Source: Pyrinomonadaceae bacterium
Lineage (GTDB): Bacteria; Acidobacteriota; Blastocatellia; Pyrinomonadales; Pyrinomonadaceae
Assembly: GCA_021463165.1 (NCBI GenBank)
Contig: JAJTWY010000004.1
Coordinates: forward strand, 124,001-188,000
Length of the DNA stretch: 64,000 nt
Direction: 5' to 3'
Under the pieces are notes generated by a model. The model did not search any database, was not told the DNA's origin, and worked only from the letters and a program-made list of their open reading frames with translations. Positions 29,084-37,895 of the stretch are shown here, in pieces. Made by a program: the position numbers and the translations under genes. Numbering within the stretch: position 1 is the stretch's first letter; each line of letters starts with the position of its first letter.

Positions 29084-30460
29084 ATGAGAAGGCATTTTTT
29101 GTACGTAACCTTGCTGGCCATGATCTCGATCGCGGCTCTTCCCATATCGGCTCAATCACGGAAAGACCGCGACGACGCCAAGAAACTCCAGGAAGCCGCC
29201 GACAAGGCGATAGCTGCAAAGAACTATAAAGAGGCTGCTGAGCTTTATGGCAAGTCGGTGGCTCTCGTGCCGAAGAATAGCTATGCACACTATCGCAAAG
29301 GTTATTGCCATTATAGCCTGAAGGAATATGACGAGGCTGTTGACTCATTCACGCTGGCACTCGATCAGGGGTTTGCGCCGCTCGATATCTATCGGATCAG
29401 GCACTACATATACTTTGATCAGGGTAAGTACGATGCCGCTCTTGAGGATGTCCAGAAGGGACTCGCTCTTGCACCAAAGGATGTGAGCTTGATTAACGCG
29501 GTCGGGGAGATCAACTATGCCCGGAAGGTGTACCCGGAGGCGCTCAATGCGTTTCAGGAGGCGGCAAAACTTTCGCCGGATGGCGGCGATATTCATTACA
29601 ACCTTGCGCGGGTGTATTTCGCCATGCATGACGCCAAAGGGCAGGCTGAATCGGCCGAAACGGCTCTTTCCAAGGGCACACGTTTTCCATCCGAGTGCTG
29701 GTACTTGCTTGGTGACGGGAACCAGAAGTTGAAAAAGAGTGCAGAGGCGATTGATGCGTATCAGAAAGCCCTCGGCTTGAAGCCGAATATGTATCAGGTC
29801 TATCAGAACCTGTCGGAGATCTTCAAATCAGAAAGCCGGTTCGGCGAAGCGATCGATACGTTAAAGAAAGGCCTTATTCAGTTTCCACTCGATGGAAAGT
29901 TTTATACGGAACTCGGATTGCTCTACAGTCTGGACGGGCGATTCCAGGATGCAGTTGCGGCCGCTAAAGCGGGGGTCCAGATCCTGCCAAATCAGGCATC
30001 GGGCTATACGAACCTATGCCGTGCCTACAACGAGACCAAGGACTATACTCTCGCGATCTCGGCATGTAATAGTTCGCTCAGGATAAGGCCGGATGATGGT
30101 GAAACGTACTTTTACCTTGGTAATGCCTACGCACTAATGGGTCGGGGAGCAGATGCGACGAAAGCTTATTCGAATGCTGTTAAAGGGCTAGTTGAAGCGA
30201 CAAGTAAGGATCCCGAGCAATCCGAGATCTGGTACCTGCTTGGCAATGCCTATTTTGCTGACAAGCAGTATGACAAGGCGATCGAATCGTACCTGAAATG
30301 TCTTGACATCAGTCCGAAGTTCTTAAAGGCTCGTGCAAATCTGGGAATCAGTTATACGAGAAAGAGGAACAAAGCCGCCGCGACGGAACAATACAACCTC
30401 TTGCTCGCAACTGATCAAGCGCTCGCGGCTCGTGTCAAAGCTGAGATCGACAGAATGTAG
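29084..30460 (+). CDS. secreted tetratricopeptide-repeat protein
   Basis: A 458-residue protein with a signal peptide (RRHFLYVTLLAMISIAALPISAQ) and about ten TPR units through the rest, for example YKEAAELYGKSVALVPKN and YDKAIESYLKCLDISPKF. TPR arrays act as protein-binding scaffolds; here it would be periplasmic. It starts 11 bases after the kinase gene, so the zinc-ribbon protein, kinase and TPR protein probably form one operon. It converges on the anti-sigma gene with only one base between the stops. Confidence 0.85.
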   Translation: MRRHFLYVTLLAMISIAALPISAQSRKDRDDAKKLQEAADKAIAAKNYKEAAELYGKSVALVPKNSYAHYRKGYCHYSLKEYDEAVDSFTLALDQGFAPLDIYRIRHYIYFDQGKYDAALEDVQKGLALAPKDVSLINAVGEINYARKVYPEALNAFQEAAKLSPDGGDIHYNLARVYFAMHDAKGQAESAETALSKGTRFPSECWYLLGDGNQKLKKSAEAIDAYQKALGLKPNMYQVYQNLSEIFKSESRFGEAIDTLKKGLIQFPLDGKFYTELGLLYSLDGRFQDAVAAAKAGVQILPNQASGYTNLCRAYNETKDYTLAISACNSSLRIRPDDGETYFYLGNAYALMGRGADATKAYSNAVKGLVEATSKDPEQSEIWYLLGNAYFADKQYDKAIESYLKCLDISPKFLKARANLGISYTRKRNKAAATEQYNLLLATDQALAARVKAEIDRM

Positions 30461-30461
30461 G

Positions 30462-31286
30462 TCAGGAGCGTCGCTTGCGAGGTGAAGGACTGCCAGCCAC
30501 GTCAACGCTCTTAAAGAGCTTAAGCACGATGCGCATGTTTCCCGGACGGTTTTCCATCACCGCCGGTACGAAAGGGCTAGCCGAAGAACCAGATCGAAAA
30601 GCACGTTCAAGTTCATCCATGGTTCGCTGATCGCTTGGCGATTCAACAACTTCGCTTATCTGAGCCAAGCCGTTGGCAAAAACGTCCGCGACAACGGCGA
30701 CCTCTTCATCTTTCATCTCACCGCGTACCATCGACTTGGTCAGGGCGACCAGAGCTCCCTGCGGGTTCACACTCGGTGATTCACTGGAAAAGGCCATTCT
30801 GGAACGTGAGAAATCCACCGGCGAAATAAACGAGGATGAGTCGCTGAACGGCGACCTGTTTCCTGCCAGCAAATAGGACGCATTTCCAGCCGTCGTGGCG
30901 ACAGATACTGAGGTTGTCCGCAGCATCCCCGACAGCATGATCGCAAGCATCGCGGATCCGACGGTGATCGAAGCAAATACGCCGGCAGCGTATGGCATTA
31001 GCCGCATTAGGAGCCAGTCCCTGGCTTGTGACGAGATAGGCAGCAACTCGGTTGCGGATCTGTTGAGTTCAGTTCGGACCGCAATTTTGAGATCATTTCG
31101 CAGCCTATTCGAGATCTCAGGCCTGCGAATTTGCCTAAGGGACGTCCGGATCTCATTCACATCAGCTACCCGTTGACGGCAAAGCGGACACGCCTCCAAG
31201 TGGGAGCGAACCATCGCTGCGTCTGGCTCACCAAGTGAACCATCGCAGTAGATAGCCAAGTCTGTCCTAATTTCTGAGCATTTCAT
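30462..31286 (-). CDS. membrane anti-sigma factor with zinc-finger (zf-HC2) domain
   Basis: A 274-residue protein. The N-terminus has the ZAS signature: a Cys at position 3, then HLEACPLC (HxxxCxxC) near residues 29-36, which binds the ECF sigma factor. One membrane helix follows (about 93-118) and then a Ser-rich extracytoplasmic part of about 150 residues ending in a basic tail. It lies downstream of the ECF sigma gene on the same strand but with a 273-base gap instead of the usual overlap; I see no gene in that gap. Confidence 0.87.
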   Translation of the reverse strand: MKCSEIRTDLAIYCDGSLGEPDAAMVRSHLEACPLCRQRVADVNEIRTSLRQIRRPEISNRLRNDLKIAVRTELNRSATELLPISSQARDWLLMRLMPYAAGVFASITVGSAMLAIMLSGMLRTTSVSVATTAGNASYLLAGNRSPFSDSSSFISPVDFSRSRMAFSSESPSVNPQGALVALTKSMVRGEMKDEEVAVVADVFANGLAQISEVVESPSDQRTMDELERAFRSGSSASPFVPAVMENRPGNMRIVLKLFKSVDVAGSPSPRKRRS

Positions 31287-31559
31287 CGCAATTGCTCCAA
31301 GCGGTTCGAATGAATGGCTGACTGACCCCGGCTGTTACCCCGAAAGGGACAACAACGCTTACGACGGCAAAGTGGATCAGCTTTGAAGGCTCGAGACTGT
31401 CTTAGCATCGTTTGTTGCTGGTCGATTCAAAGATCTCCCGATCCTTTCTGCCTTAGCTTCTTCTCCGATCTCCGCTCTCATTTGACCTATCGTTTGGCAC
31501 CGATTTTGTTTAGTCTGTTAAGTATTGAGTCCGGGGCGAGTCAGCCATCCATTCAAATA

Positions 31560-32210
31560 TCAAAAATCCTTCAACCTTTTTCTCAGCTCTTCGCGGCCAC
31601 GCGAGATCCTCGATTTGACGGTTCCAATGCTAATACCAAGCGTGCGGGCCATTTCCTCGTAGGAGAGTCCCTCAATATCGCAAAGAACTACCGCCACGCG
31701 ATATATTTCCTGGATGTCCATCAGGGCCGTCTCGATCGCATACTCGCGTTCGCGCCTTAGTGCGGCATCTTCCGGGCTTGCCGACGTATCCGCCAAAGTT
31801 TCGGCGATGGAGATATCGGTCTCGCCGATCGTGGCATCCAACGAGATGGTCGTGTCCCGTCGGCGTCTTTTCCACCAACGAAATCGGTTTCGGGATTCAT
31901 TGATAGCGATTCGGACGAGCCAGGTCTTCAATTCCGAGTTTCCACGAAAGCTCTTGATCGATCTTATCGCTCGAAGGAAAGTTTCCTGCGTAAGGTCGCT
32001 GGCCTCTTCTGGGTTCTCGGTGATCCGGTAAAGTATCGCAAAAATATCTCCCGAGTACCGGTCGATCAGGTTGTCAAACGCAGCCGCTTCTCCGGCCTTT
32101 AGTCTTTCGATGAACGAGTGCTCTTCGAGGGCGGCGGGAGCCAACTCGAGTGACACTCCTGCATTCCCAATTTCTTCGCCGTCAAACGTAATTGACTTAC
32201 TGAAGATCAT
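31560..32210 (-). CDS. ECF RNA polymerase sigma factor (RpoE-like)
   Basis: A 216-residue sigma factor. Region 2 includes LIDRYSGDIFAILYRITENP and DLTQETFLRAIRSI; region 4 includes LSYEEMARTLGISIGTVKSR. The N-terminal about 35 residues are an acidic extension. The start ATG at 32210 is preferred to an in-frame TTG at 32222. Together with the downstream membrane anti-sigma factor it forms an envelope-stress type switch, and an RpoE-like promoter upstream suggests autoregulation. Confidence 0.93.
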   Translation of the reverse strand: MIFSKSITFDGEEIGNAGVSLELAPAALEEHSFIERLKAGEAAAFDNLIDRYSGDIFAILYRITENPEEASDLTQETFLRAIRSIKSFRGNSELKTWLVRIAINESRNRFRWWKRRRRDTTISLDATIGETDISIAETLADTSASPEDAALRREREYAIETALMDIQEIYRVAVVLCDIEGLSYEEMARTLGISIGTVKSRISRGREELRKRLKDF

Positions 32211-32280
32211 CGTTGCCCACAAGCATTCTCTGGGTCGAGAAGCTGCCTAATTGCCACCCCTTTTCTCTCGGGGTATCTAT

Positions 32281-32308
32281 TTAGAAACCGCCGGACCGAT
32301 TTTGTTCC
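32281..32308 (-). promoter_or_regulatory. candidate ECF-type (RpoE-like) promoter of the sigma gene
   Basis: On the minus strand GGAAC (32308-32304), 16 bases, then TTTCTAA (32287-32281). That is GGAAC-N18-TCTAA, the spacing of the E. coli sigma-E consensus. It lies about 70 bases before the sigma factor ATG. Confidence 0.45.
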
Positions 32309-32400
32309 CGTTCGCGGGAAACATTATTCGATAGTCGTCATCGGGGGGATCCTCTGCTGGTTATTTGCTCTTCCTGCCGTTTTACGGTACATTTACTATT

Positions 32401-32431
32401 TTGGAAAAAGCCCCCGTATCCTGATTATATA
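32401..32431 (+). promoter_or_regulatory. possible promoter for the YfgM-like gene
   Basis: TTGGAA (32401-32406) and TATATA (32426-32431) with a 19-base spacer; alternatively TTATAT one base earlier with an 18-base spacer. Located about 40 bases before the ATG at 32468. Confidence 0.35.
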
Positions 32432-32467
32432 ACGCGCTCAGGGGCAAAAACTTGCGGTTTTCACACG

Positions 32468-33340
32468 ATGGCACAGAAAAAAAGACGTTTCCAACAACTA
32501 CAGGCTGCGGCAGCAACGGCCGCGCCCAAGGACAATCGGGTTTATACTAATCCGCTTCAGAAGCAGGTAAGCGAAAAGCTTGACGAATTCGGCAAATCGT
32601 TCGAAGGCAAAGGCCGCACGATGCTCTACGGCCTGGCTGCGTTGGTAGTATTGGCTATCCTTATCACGATATTCGTTAATTGGAATCGTCGTTCGGGCGG
32701 TGCCGGACAAACTGCATTAGGGAAAGCCATTGAAACATCGAAAGCCCAGATCTCTGAGACTGGAACTCCGGCGGGATCGACCACGAAAACCTTCAAGACC
32801 GAAAAGGAAAGAGCTGAGGCGGCGATAGCTGAATTCCAGGCTGCGGCTGACACCTACGGAGGTCAGATCGCCGATAAAGCGAAATACTTTATAGCGACGA
32901 ACAAACTCTTTGTCGACAAAGCGGCGGCGACCCAGGAACTTGAAGGTCTTGCAGCCCGGACGGATGAGGTCGGGAAAGTGGCAAAGTTTTCGCTCGCCCA
33001 GGTTCGGCTCAGCGACAATAAGCCCGATGAGGCTCTCGTTCTCTTTCAGGAATTATTAAAACTCGATGACGCGATCGTTGCCAAAGATACGATCAACTTC
33101 GAGATCGCGAAGATCTACGAGCTGCAGGGTAAGAAGACTGAGGCGGCTGATATCTACTTCAATATTGCCAAGGCTGCTGCCGAGGCAAAAGATGCTGACG
33201 GTAAGGCGATAACACCGACGCAAACGGCAACCGAAGCGAAAGAGAAGCTCACGGATCTGGACCCGGAACGGGCGAAGCAGATCCCGGAACCGACTCCCGA
33301 ATCACCGTTTAGCGTAGGTGCCCCGGTAAGTCTCAACTAG
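32468..33340 (+). CDS. YfgM-like membrane-anchored TPR protein
   Basis: A 290-residue bitopic protein: a basic N-terminus (AQKKRRFQQL), one membrane helix (about 52-72) and a periplasmic helical region with TPR_21-like repeats (KFSLAQVRLSDNKPDEALVLF, TINFEIAKIYELQGKKTEAADIY). The C-terminus is Pro/Glu-rich. In E. coli YfgM is an ancillary subunit of the SecYEG translocon with PpiD; the same role here is inferred from architecture only. Confidence 0.7.
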   Translation: MAQKKRRFQQLQAAAATAAPKDNRVYTNPLQKQVSEKLDEFGKSFEGKGRTMLYGLAALVVLAILITIFVNWNRRSGGAGQTALGKAIETSKAQISETGTPAGSTTKTFKTEKERAEAAIAEFQAAADTYGGQIADKAKYFIATNKLFVDKAAATQELEGLAARTDEVGKVAKFSLAQVRLSDNKPDEALVLFQELLKLDDAIVAKDTINFEIAKIYELQGKKTEAADIYFNIAKAAAEAKDADGKAITPTQTATEAKEKLTDLDPERAKQIPEPTPESPFSVGAPVSLN

Positions 33341-33375
33341 TCCTTTACTGGCAATCCTCAGGGTTTCGTAATATC

Positions 33376-34821
33376 TTGTATGCAGCCCGGCGACGTTTAC
33401 CAGTTTTGAGCGACATACAAGAAACACATTTTGATAACGACCTGACATCGGCCGCGGCTTCGTCCGCTGAAGGTGAGATTCTCACCGTCAGGGTCTCACC
33501 TCACAACTATCTTGTCGCCATACTCCTCGGTTCTTTCGTAACTGCACTCCTTTTTTATCTCGAACAGGATGTTCCCGCGGTCGCTGTCTTTGCCCTTTCG
33601 TGGATAGCATTGCCCTGCCTGGCCATTAGAGATCGGATCGCGTTTGACGGCAAGCGGCTATATCGGACCGGGTTGATCCCGCGCCTGTGGTCGTGGATAA
33701 ACGGCTCACGGCATCGCTTGCGCATCTCTGACATCGAGGAGGTTGAGACGCACGCGATACGAGCGCTAAAGCGCGGCAGTAATGTTTTCTACCGTTATCG
33801 AACAGGGTTCCGCGGCAAAGGTGTCGGTGTGACGATAGTCTCCGGAGGCGACGGTTACCGCAAGATCGTTAAGGGTATCCTGCAGCGTCTGCCGGAAAAC
33901 GGGTTGGATACCCGTTCGATCGAGCTGCGTGATCACCTCTCGGATCCGAAGGAGGCATTGATGCGCGCTGAGTTTTCGCGTATACCGTCGGCCGATGTTC
34001 TTGAGGGGTATATGCGGTCGGCGTGGCGGAAATTCGGTAACACCCCGCTAGCAAGACCGGCCGATGCGGCCGAGACCGAGGTTGAAGAGCTCCGTGGGCT
34101 TGCAAACGAGCTTCGGCTCGCGGGCTATCTTGTTCAGGCACTGGAGGCTTTTCGCAGGGCGCTCGTGATACGTCCAAGAGATGCGAGACTGCTATTTGAA
34201 TTCGCTCGCTGCCTGCACACACTCGGCGGCGTTGAGCGTGATCCGCGGATGGAAAGACGAGCTCTTGCAGCATCGAGACTCTCTGCCCGCCGGGCTGAAA
34301 CCGATGGGGACCTTCTTGTTCGGCTCGGCGAATGGTATTTCCAGATCGGCGATTGGCGAAGGGCGGACCAGCTGTTTCAGAGGGGAGTCGAGATGGTTGG
34401 CGAGAACTTTCGCACGGCCCGCGGTCTTGCCGAACTTGCCCTGCGGGAAGGTAAGCTCGCGCATGTGGTGCATCATTTCTCTAACGCTGCTCGGTTTGCC
34501 GAAACCCGCAGCTTGCGTCGCTGGTCAAAGAACGAGGCTGACTATTTTTCAAACTTGCAGTCAGACGAGGAGTATATGGAACTCGAGGTCAGTCGCGTTA
34601 ATATGCTCGAAACGGTCGAACGCTCACGACGAACCACGCTGCGAATTTCTATGTTCGCAATGCCTCTGATTATTATCGGAAGTCTTTTGGAGGAGGCTCT
34701 TGTTGCAAACATCGGCTGGGCGGTTGCATCATTCGCCCTCCTGATCTGGGTGGGGCTCGCCATCAGCGGTAGAATGCTGGGGGAACGAATCCCTTATGAA
34801 CTTGTTGACGCCGATGACTGA
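33376..34821 (+). CDS. membrane protein with TPR-like middle region, function unknown
   Basis: About 480 residues. Two adjacent membrane helices near 46-88 precede a soluble segment with a PH-like beta pattern (RIAFDGKRLYRTGLIPR, IEEVETHAIRAL), then helical TPR-like repeats at about 230-400 (LRLAGYLVQALEAFRRALVIRPRD, split here as LRLAGYLVQ and ALEAFRRALVIRPRD), and two more membrane helices near the C-terminus (about 425-470). No ATG fits; TTG at 33376 or TTG at 33406 are possible starts. It follows the YfgM-like gene by 35 bases and ends at a strong hairpin, so both are probably one transcript. Confidence 0.65.
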   Translation: MYAARRRLPVLSDIQETHFDNDLTSAAASSAEGEILTVRVSPHNYLVAILLGSFVTALLFYLEQDVPAVAVFALSWIALPCLAIRDRIAFDGKRLYRTGLIPRLWSWINGSRHRLRISDIEEVETHAIRALKRGSNVFYRYRTGFRGKGVGVTIVSGGDGYRKIVKGILQRLPENGLDTRSIELRDHLSDPKEALMRAEFSRIPSADVLEGYMRSAWRKFGNTPLARPADAAETEVEELRGLANELRLAGYLVQALEAFRRALVIRPRDARLLFEFARCLHTLGGVERDPRMERRALAASRLSARRAETDGDLLVRLGEWYFQIGDWRRADQLFQRGVEMVGENFRTARGLAELALREGKLAHVVHHFSNAARFAETRSLRRWSKNEADYFSNLQSDEEYMELEVSRVNMLETVERSRRTTLRISMFAMPLIIIGSLLEEALVANIGWAVASFALLIWVGLAISGRMLGERIPYELVDADD

Positions 34822-34846
34822 TATTCGTGAAAGGGAAATGGAACTT

Positions 34847-34881
34847 GGGGGCCGCATCATCTGCTCGGCCCCCACGATTTT
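34847..34881 (+). terminator. intrinsic terminator, possibly bidirectional
   Basis: GGGGGCCG (34847-34854) pairs with CGGCCCCC (34866-34873), followed on the plus strand by ACGATTTTG. It lies between convergent genes and may also serve the minus-strand ATP-grasp gene. Confidence 0.7.
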
Positions 34882-34883
34882 GT

Positions 34884-35954
34884 TCACTTTTCTTTTTTAC
34901 GACGTGCCGTTGATCTCGCTGCGTTGACCGAACCTCCGGCGGTTTTCGCACTCGCCTTTTTCGTTGCGATACGCTTCGCGGCACCGGTTTGCTTCGTCGT
35001 TACCGATGCCTTTGTGGCCGGCGGATTGAGCATTGCCGACCAGCGATACTCGGGCGTTTCAAAACCTTCCTCGAGTTTCTTGAGGATGAAATCCGTCATA
35101 TTATCGACGATCCAGCGATGATTGAACTCGCCGACCGAAGCAAGCTCAGCGTCAGGCGCCGGATTCATGAAATCGATCGCGTACGGTATTCCGTCTTTGA
35201 TCGCGAACTCGACGGTATTCAGGTCATAACCGAGAATTTCACAGATCGTCTTAACATCTTTTTCGACGCGGGCATGAAGTTCCGGCGAAAGGTAGTTTTC
35301 GATATTCACGTACTGCATTCCGGACAGATATGGCTTCGACGGGTCATAAGGCATGATCAAAACCTTCTCCTTGCCGACACAGTAGCAGCGGACAAATTGA
35401 TCGTATTCAATTCCTTCCTGAAGCGTCATGCAGAGCGTTCCCGAATCGTTGAATTCGGAGAAAAGCTCCTCGAGCGAATGGATCTTCGAGACGTTCTTCC
35501 AGCCGCCGCCGTCGTGCGGTTTGAGGAACGCAGGAAAGCCTACATATTCGACGATCTCTTCCCACTTGATCGGGAACTCGAGATTGCGAAGCGATTCGCT
35601 TGTAATGTCCTTGATGTAGCTGTGCTGCGGCAAGAGGACCGTCTTCGGGATCGCCACGCCCGCTTTTGCTGCGACCGAAAAATTGAAGAACTTATCATCG
35701 GCCGACCACCAGAAAGGGTTGTTGATAATGTAGGTGCCCTCGAGCGCCATTCTTTTGAGCATTGCCCGGTAATAGGGAACTTCGTGCGATATCCGATCGA
35801 TGATCACATCGTATTTCTTTGGCTCGTCAAGACGGATCCCGCCCACCGTCATCATTTCGGCAACTACTTTGCCGCCGCTTTTCTCGTTGATGCTCTTAAT
35901 AATAGATTCAGGAAACGTGACCTCACGCCCCACCAATATTCCGACTCTTTTCAT
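34884..35954 (-). CDS. ATP-grasp family ligase with lysine/alanine-rich histone-like tail
   Basis: A 356-residue protein. Residues 1-310 look like an ATP-grasp enzyme of the RimK/glutathione synthetase type: an N-terminal pre-ATP-grasp domain (RVGILVGREVTFPESIIKSI), FPAFLKPHDGGGWKNV as the ATP-binding Lys and glycine loop, and NTVEFAIKDGIPYAIDFMNP as the metal-binding end. The last about 45 residues are a disordered tail rich in Lys, Ala, Thr and Arg, like bacterial histone H1-like tails. Substrates are not predictable. A perfect palindrome lies 34 bases upstream of the start. Confidence 0.8.
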   Translation of the reverse strand: MKRVGILVGREVTFPESIIKSINEKSGGKVVAEMMTVGGIRLDEPKKYDVIIDRISHEVPYYRAMLKRMALEGTYIINNPFWWSADDKFFNFSVAAKAGVAIPKTVLLPQHSYIKDITSESLRNLEFPIKWEEIVEYVGFPAFLKPHDGGGWKNVSKIHSLEELFSEFNDSGTLCMTLQEGIEYDQFVRCYCVGKEKVLIMPYDPSKPYLSGMQYVNIENYLSPELHARVEKDVKTICEILGYDLNTVEFAIKDGIPYAIDFMNPAPDAELASVGEFNHRWIVDNMTDFILKKLEEGFETPEYRWSAMLNPPATKASVTTKQTGAAKRIATKKASAKTAGGSVNAARSTARRKKEK

Positions 35955-35987
35955 AAAAATGTAAATAAATAGCGATTATCTAAGATC

Positions 35988-36001
35988 TCAGACAAGTCTG
36001 A
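35988..36001. promoter_or_regulatory. palindromic candidate operator upstream of the ATP-grasp gene
   Basis: TCAGACAAGTCTGA, a perfect 6-bp inverted repeat around AA. On the minus strand it overlaps the spacer of a weak promoter (TTTCAG, 17 bases, GATAAT), the usual position for a repressor site. Confidence 0.35.
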
Positions 36002-36061
36002 AATCCTCAATTTTAGTCGAAATCAGTGATTGCGGCAAGAAGCGGAGACTTAGGGCCCGCG

Positions 36062-36910
36062 TTACTTGGCTCCGGGAAGCAGTTCGAGATTTCCCATCTC
36101 GCGATTGTAGCTGTCGAGGGCTCCAACATCGTCGGCGGTCGCATCCAGCATTTGCTTGGTCATCGCGATAGAGTCTGAGAGCTGTTCGAAGTCAAGCAGC
36201 GAGAATTTCTCGGGCGTTGTGATCGTTACGATCTCGTCATTGAGATAGCTGAAGAAGTTTTCGATCGACTGGAGCTGGCCTTCGACGAGTTTTACGCTGC
36301 GTTCGATCTCATCGAATGAGGAAATGCGCCGTTTTAGGATCTCAACATTTGTTTGTTGGATACGCCTCGTTTTGTCGTCTGTGGCAGCTTCCATTGCTCG
36401 AAATGCCTGCGAAAGCTGGTTGTGAACAGCCTGTCGATTTATGGTCTTGAGATGCTGTTTACGACGACGATAAACGTCAAGCAGGTCAACGAAGTCCTCC
36501 CAGCGCTGGTCAAGTGCCTTTAGATTGGCCGGCAGTTGTCGCGCACCCGTGAATTTCGTGTAGTTGTCCTGGATCTTATCCTTAAGCCATCGGAGATATT
36601 CCACGGCTTCGCGTTCACGCGGCGTGAATGATTTGATAAGTTTCTCGCGCCCGTCAGAATGTTCTTTCAGCCGACGCTGCTTTTCACGATTTTGAACGAG
36701 CTGACGATACATTGGCAGATTGGGAACGATCACGACATAGAGAGCTTCACAAACCAGGGCGATCAACAGAGGAATTACACTTCCGGTATAAGCCGCCGCG
36801 ACAAGGAAACCCGCCAGGCCCCAAAAGTTGACAGGTTCCTTCAGCGCCGCTTTCGCGTAGCTTTGTTCAAATTTCTTCAGATCGTTCCGGTATTTTGCCA
36901 GATCAGCCAT
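36062..36910 (-). CDS. coiled-coil protein with paired membrane helices, pspA neighbour
   Basis: A 282-residue protein I do not recognise. A short helical N-terminus is followed by a hydrophobic hairpin of two membrane segments (about 28-62); the remaining 220 residues are charged and predicted helical/coiled coil (QLVQNREKQRRLKEHSD, RRISSFDEIERSVKLVEG). It starts 52 bases downstream of pspA on the same strand, so it is probably co-transcribed and may be a membrane partner of PspA. Confidence 0.7.
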   Translation of the reverse strand: MADLAKYRNDLKKFEQSYAKAALKEPVNFWGLAGFLVAAAYTGSVIPLLIALVCEALYVVIVPNLPMYRQLVQNREKQRRLKEHSDGREKLIKSFTPREREAVEYLRWLKDKIQDNYTKFTGARQLPANLKALDQRWEDFVDLLDVYRRRKQHLKTINRQAVHNQLSQAFRAMEAATDDKTRRIQQTNVEILKRRISSFDEIERSVKLVEGQLQSIENFFSYLNDEIVTITTPEKFSLLDFEQLSDSIAMTKQMLDATADDVGALDSYNREMGNLELLPGAK

Positions 36911-36962
36911 ATCAAACTAACAGATGCAAATTGACGCTTGGGCGTTCGAATGAACTATCCGA

Positions 36963-37745
36963 TCAGTTCGAATGACTCTGTTTATTGCTCTCATCAAGTA
37001 TCGAAGAATTCAGGACCTCTGCTTCCTGGACGTCGGAGCTCGCCGCGATCTGCTTGGTGTCCGGCGAACCTGCGCCGAGCATGCCCATCTCCGACTTATA
37101 GGCCAGAAGCTTATCCTGAAGCTGGATGTCCATCGCCTCGCGTTCGATATCAGCCATCTGGCTATCCACATTCGACGAACCGAGTTGGAGCTTCGCTTCG
37201 GCGGCGGCTACGCGACGTTCGATCTTCTCACGCATCTCGTTGAAGGTCGACGAATCGTCACCAATATTGAAGCCTTCCATCGTCTGTGCAAGCTGTTCCT
37301 GGAGTTTCGCCTGCTTCGCCGCAGAAATGAGCTGCATCGCCTCGGCCGACCGCTTCTTCATGTTGAGGACGTAATTATCGCGGGCTTTCAGGGCATTTTT
37401 CGATGCGGCTCCGGCAAGTTCGAGCTGCGCATCCGTACGTTCCAGATCAACCTGGGCCTGCTGAAGCTGGCCGATGTAGGCCGTCGCGATGTCGTCGCGG
37501 CCCATTTTTACCGCAGCTTTGATCTTCGAATCGAGTTCCACGACCTGCTTGGCCAGGTTCTCCTTGTTCTTTGCCAGCAGCCGTTCGGTTGCCATGACCT
37601 GGGCCACCGAATTATTCAATTCCGGCACACGATCGCGCATATCGCGGATCGTCTGCTGAAGCACAAGTTCCGGATTCTCGATCTTATCGAGTGCGGCACC
37701 TGTACTTGCTCTAAAAACTCTGCTGATTCTTGCCCAAAGTCCCAT
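36963..37745 (-). CDS. pspA: PspA/IM30 (ESCRT-III-like) membrane-stress protein
   Basis: A 260-residue PspA-family protein: N-terminal amphipathic helix (GLWARISRVFRAS), then the family core with ALDKIENPELVLQQTIRDM and long coiled coil (ERLLAKNKENLAKQVVELD, DQLAQTMEGF-like hairpin tip). It binds and remodels stressed inner membranes. The start ATG at 37745 has a GAGGAGAG ribosome site; the in-frame ATG at 37793 would add an unrelated extension. The C-terminal about 40 residues are an extra Ser/Gln-rich tail. No pspF, pspB or pspC genes are adjacent. Confidence 0.93.
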   Translation of the reverse strand: MGLWARISRVFRASTGAALDKIENPELVLQQTIRDMRDRVPELNNSVAQVMATERLLAKNKENLAKQVVELDSKIKAAVKMGRDDIATAYIGQLQQAQVDLERTDAQLELAGAASKNALKARDNYVLNMKKRSAEAMQLISAAKQAKLQEQLAQTMEGFNIGDDSSTFNEMREKIERRVAAAEAKLQLGSSNVDSQMADIEREAMDIQLQDKLLAYKSEMGMLGAGSPDTKQIAASSDVQEAEVLNSSILDESNKQSHSN

Positions 37746-37838
37746 TTTCCCTACTCTCTCCTCAAAATCTGTGGCACCACAAACAACCGCCAAATCCCTT
37801 ACGACACGCCAAACGGCAAAGTTGCAAATTCACGAATC

Positions 37839-37847
37839 AGTATAACA
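37839..37847 (-). promoter_or_regulatory. extended -10 promoter upstream of pspA
   Basis: On the minus strand TGTTATACT (TG-n-TATACT) about 95 bases before the pspA ATG; no good -35 box is present, which fits an extended -10 promoter. Confidence 0.45.
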
Positions 37848-37895
37848 GGAATCCAAAAATATTGAAGACAATTTGAGGCACCTGTTATTTCAGTG

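Noticed and set aside
34989..35972. 327-codon open frame on the plus strand
   Set aside because: It is antisense to the ATP-grasp gene and shows no recognisable pattern.
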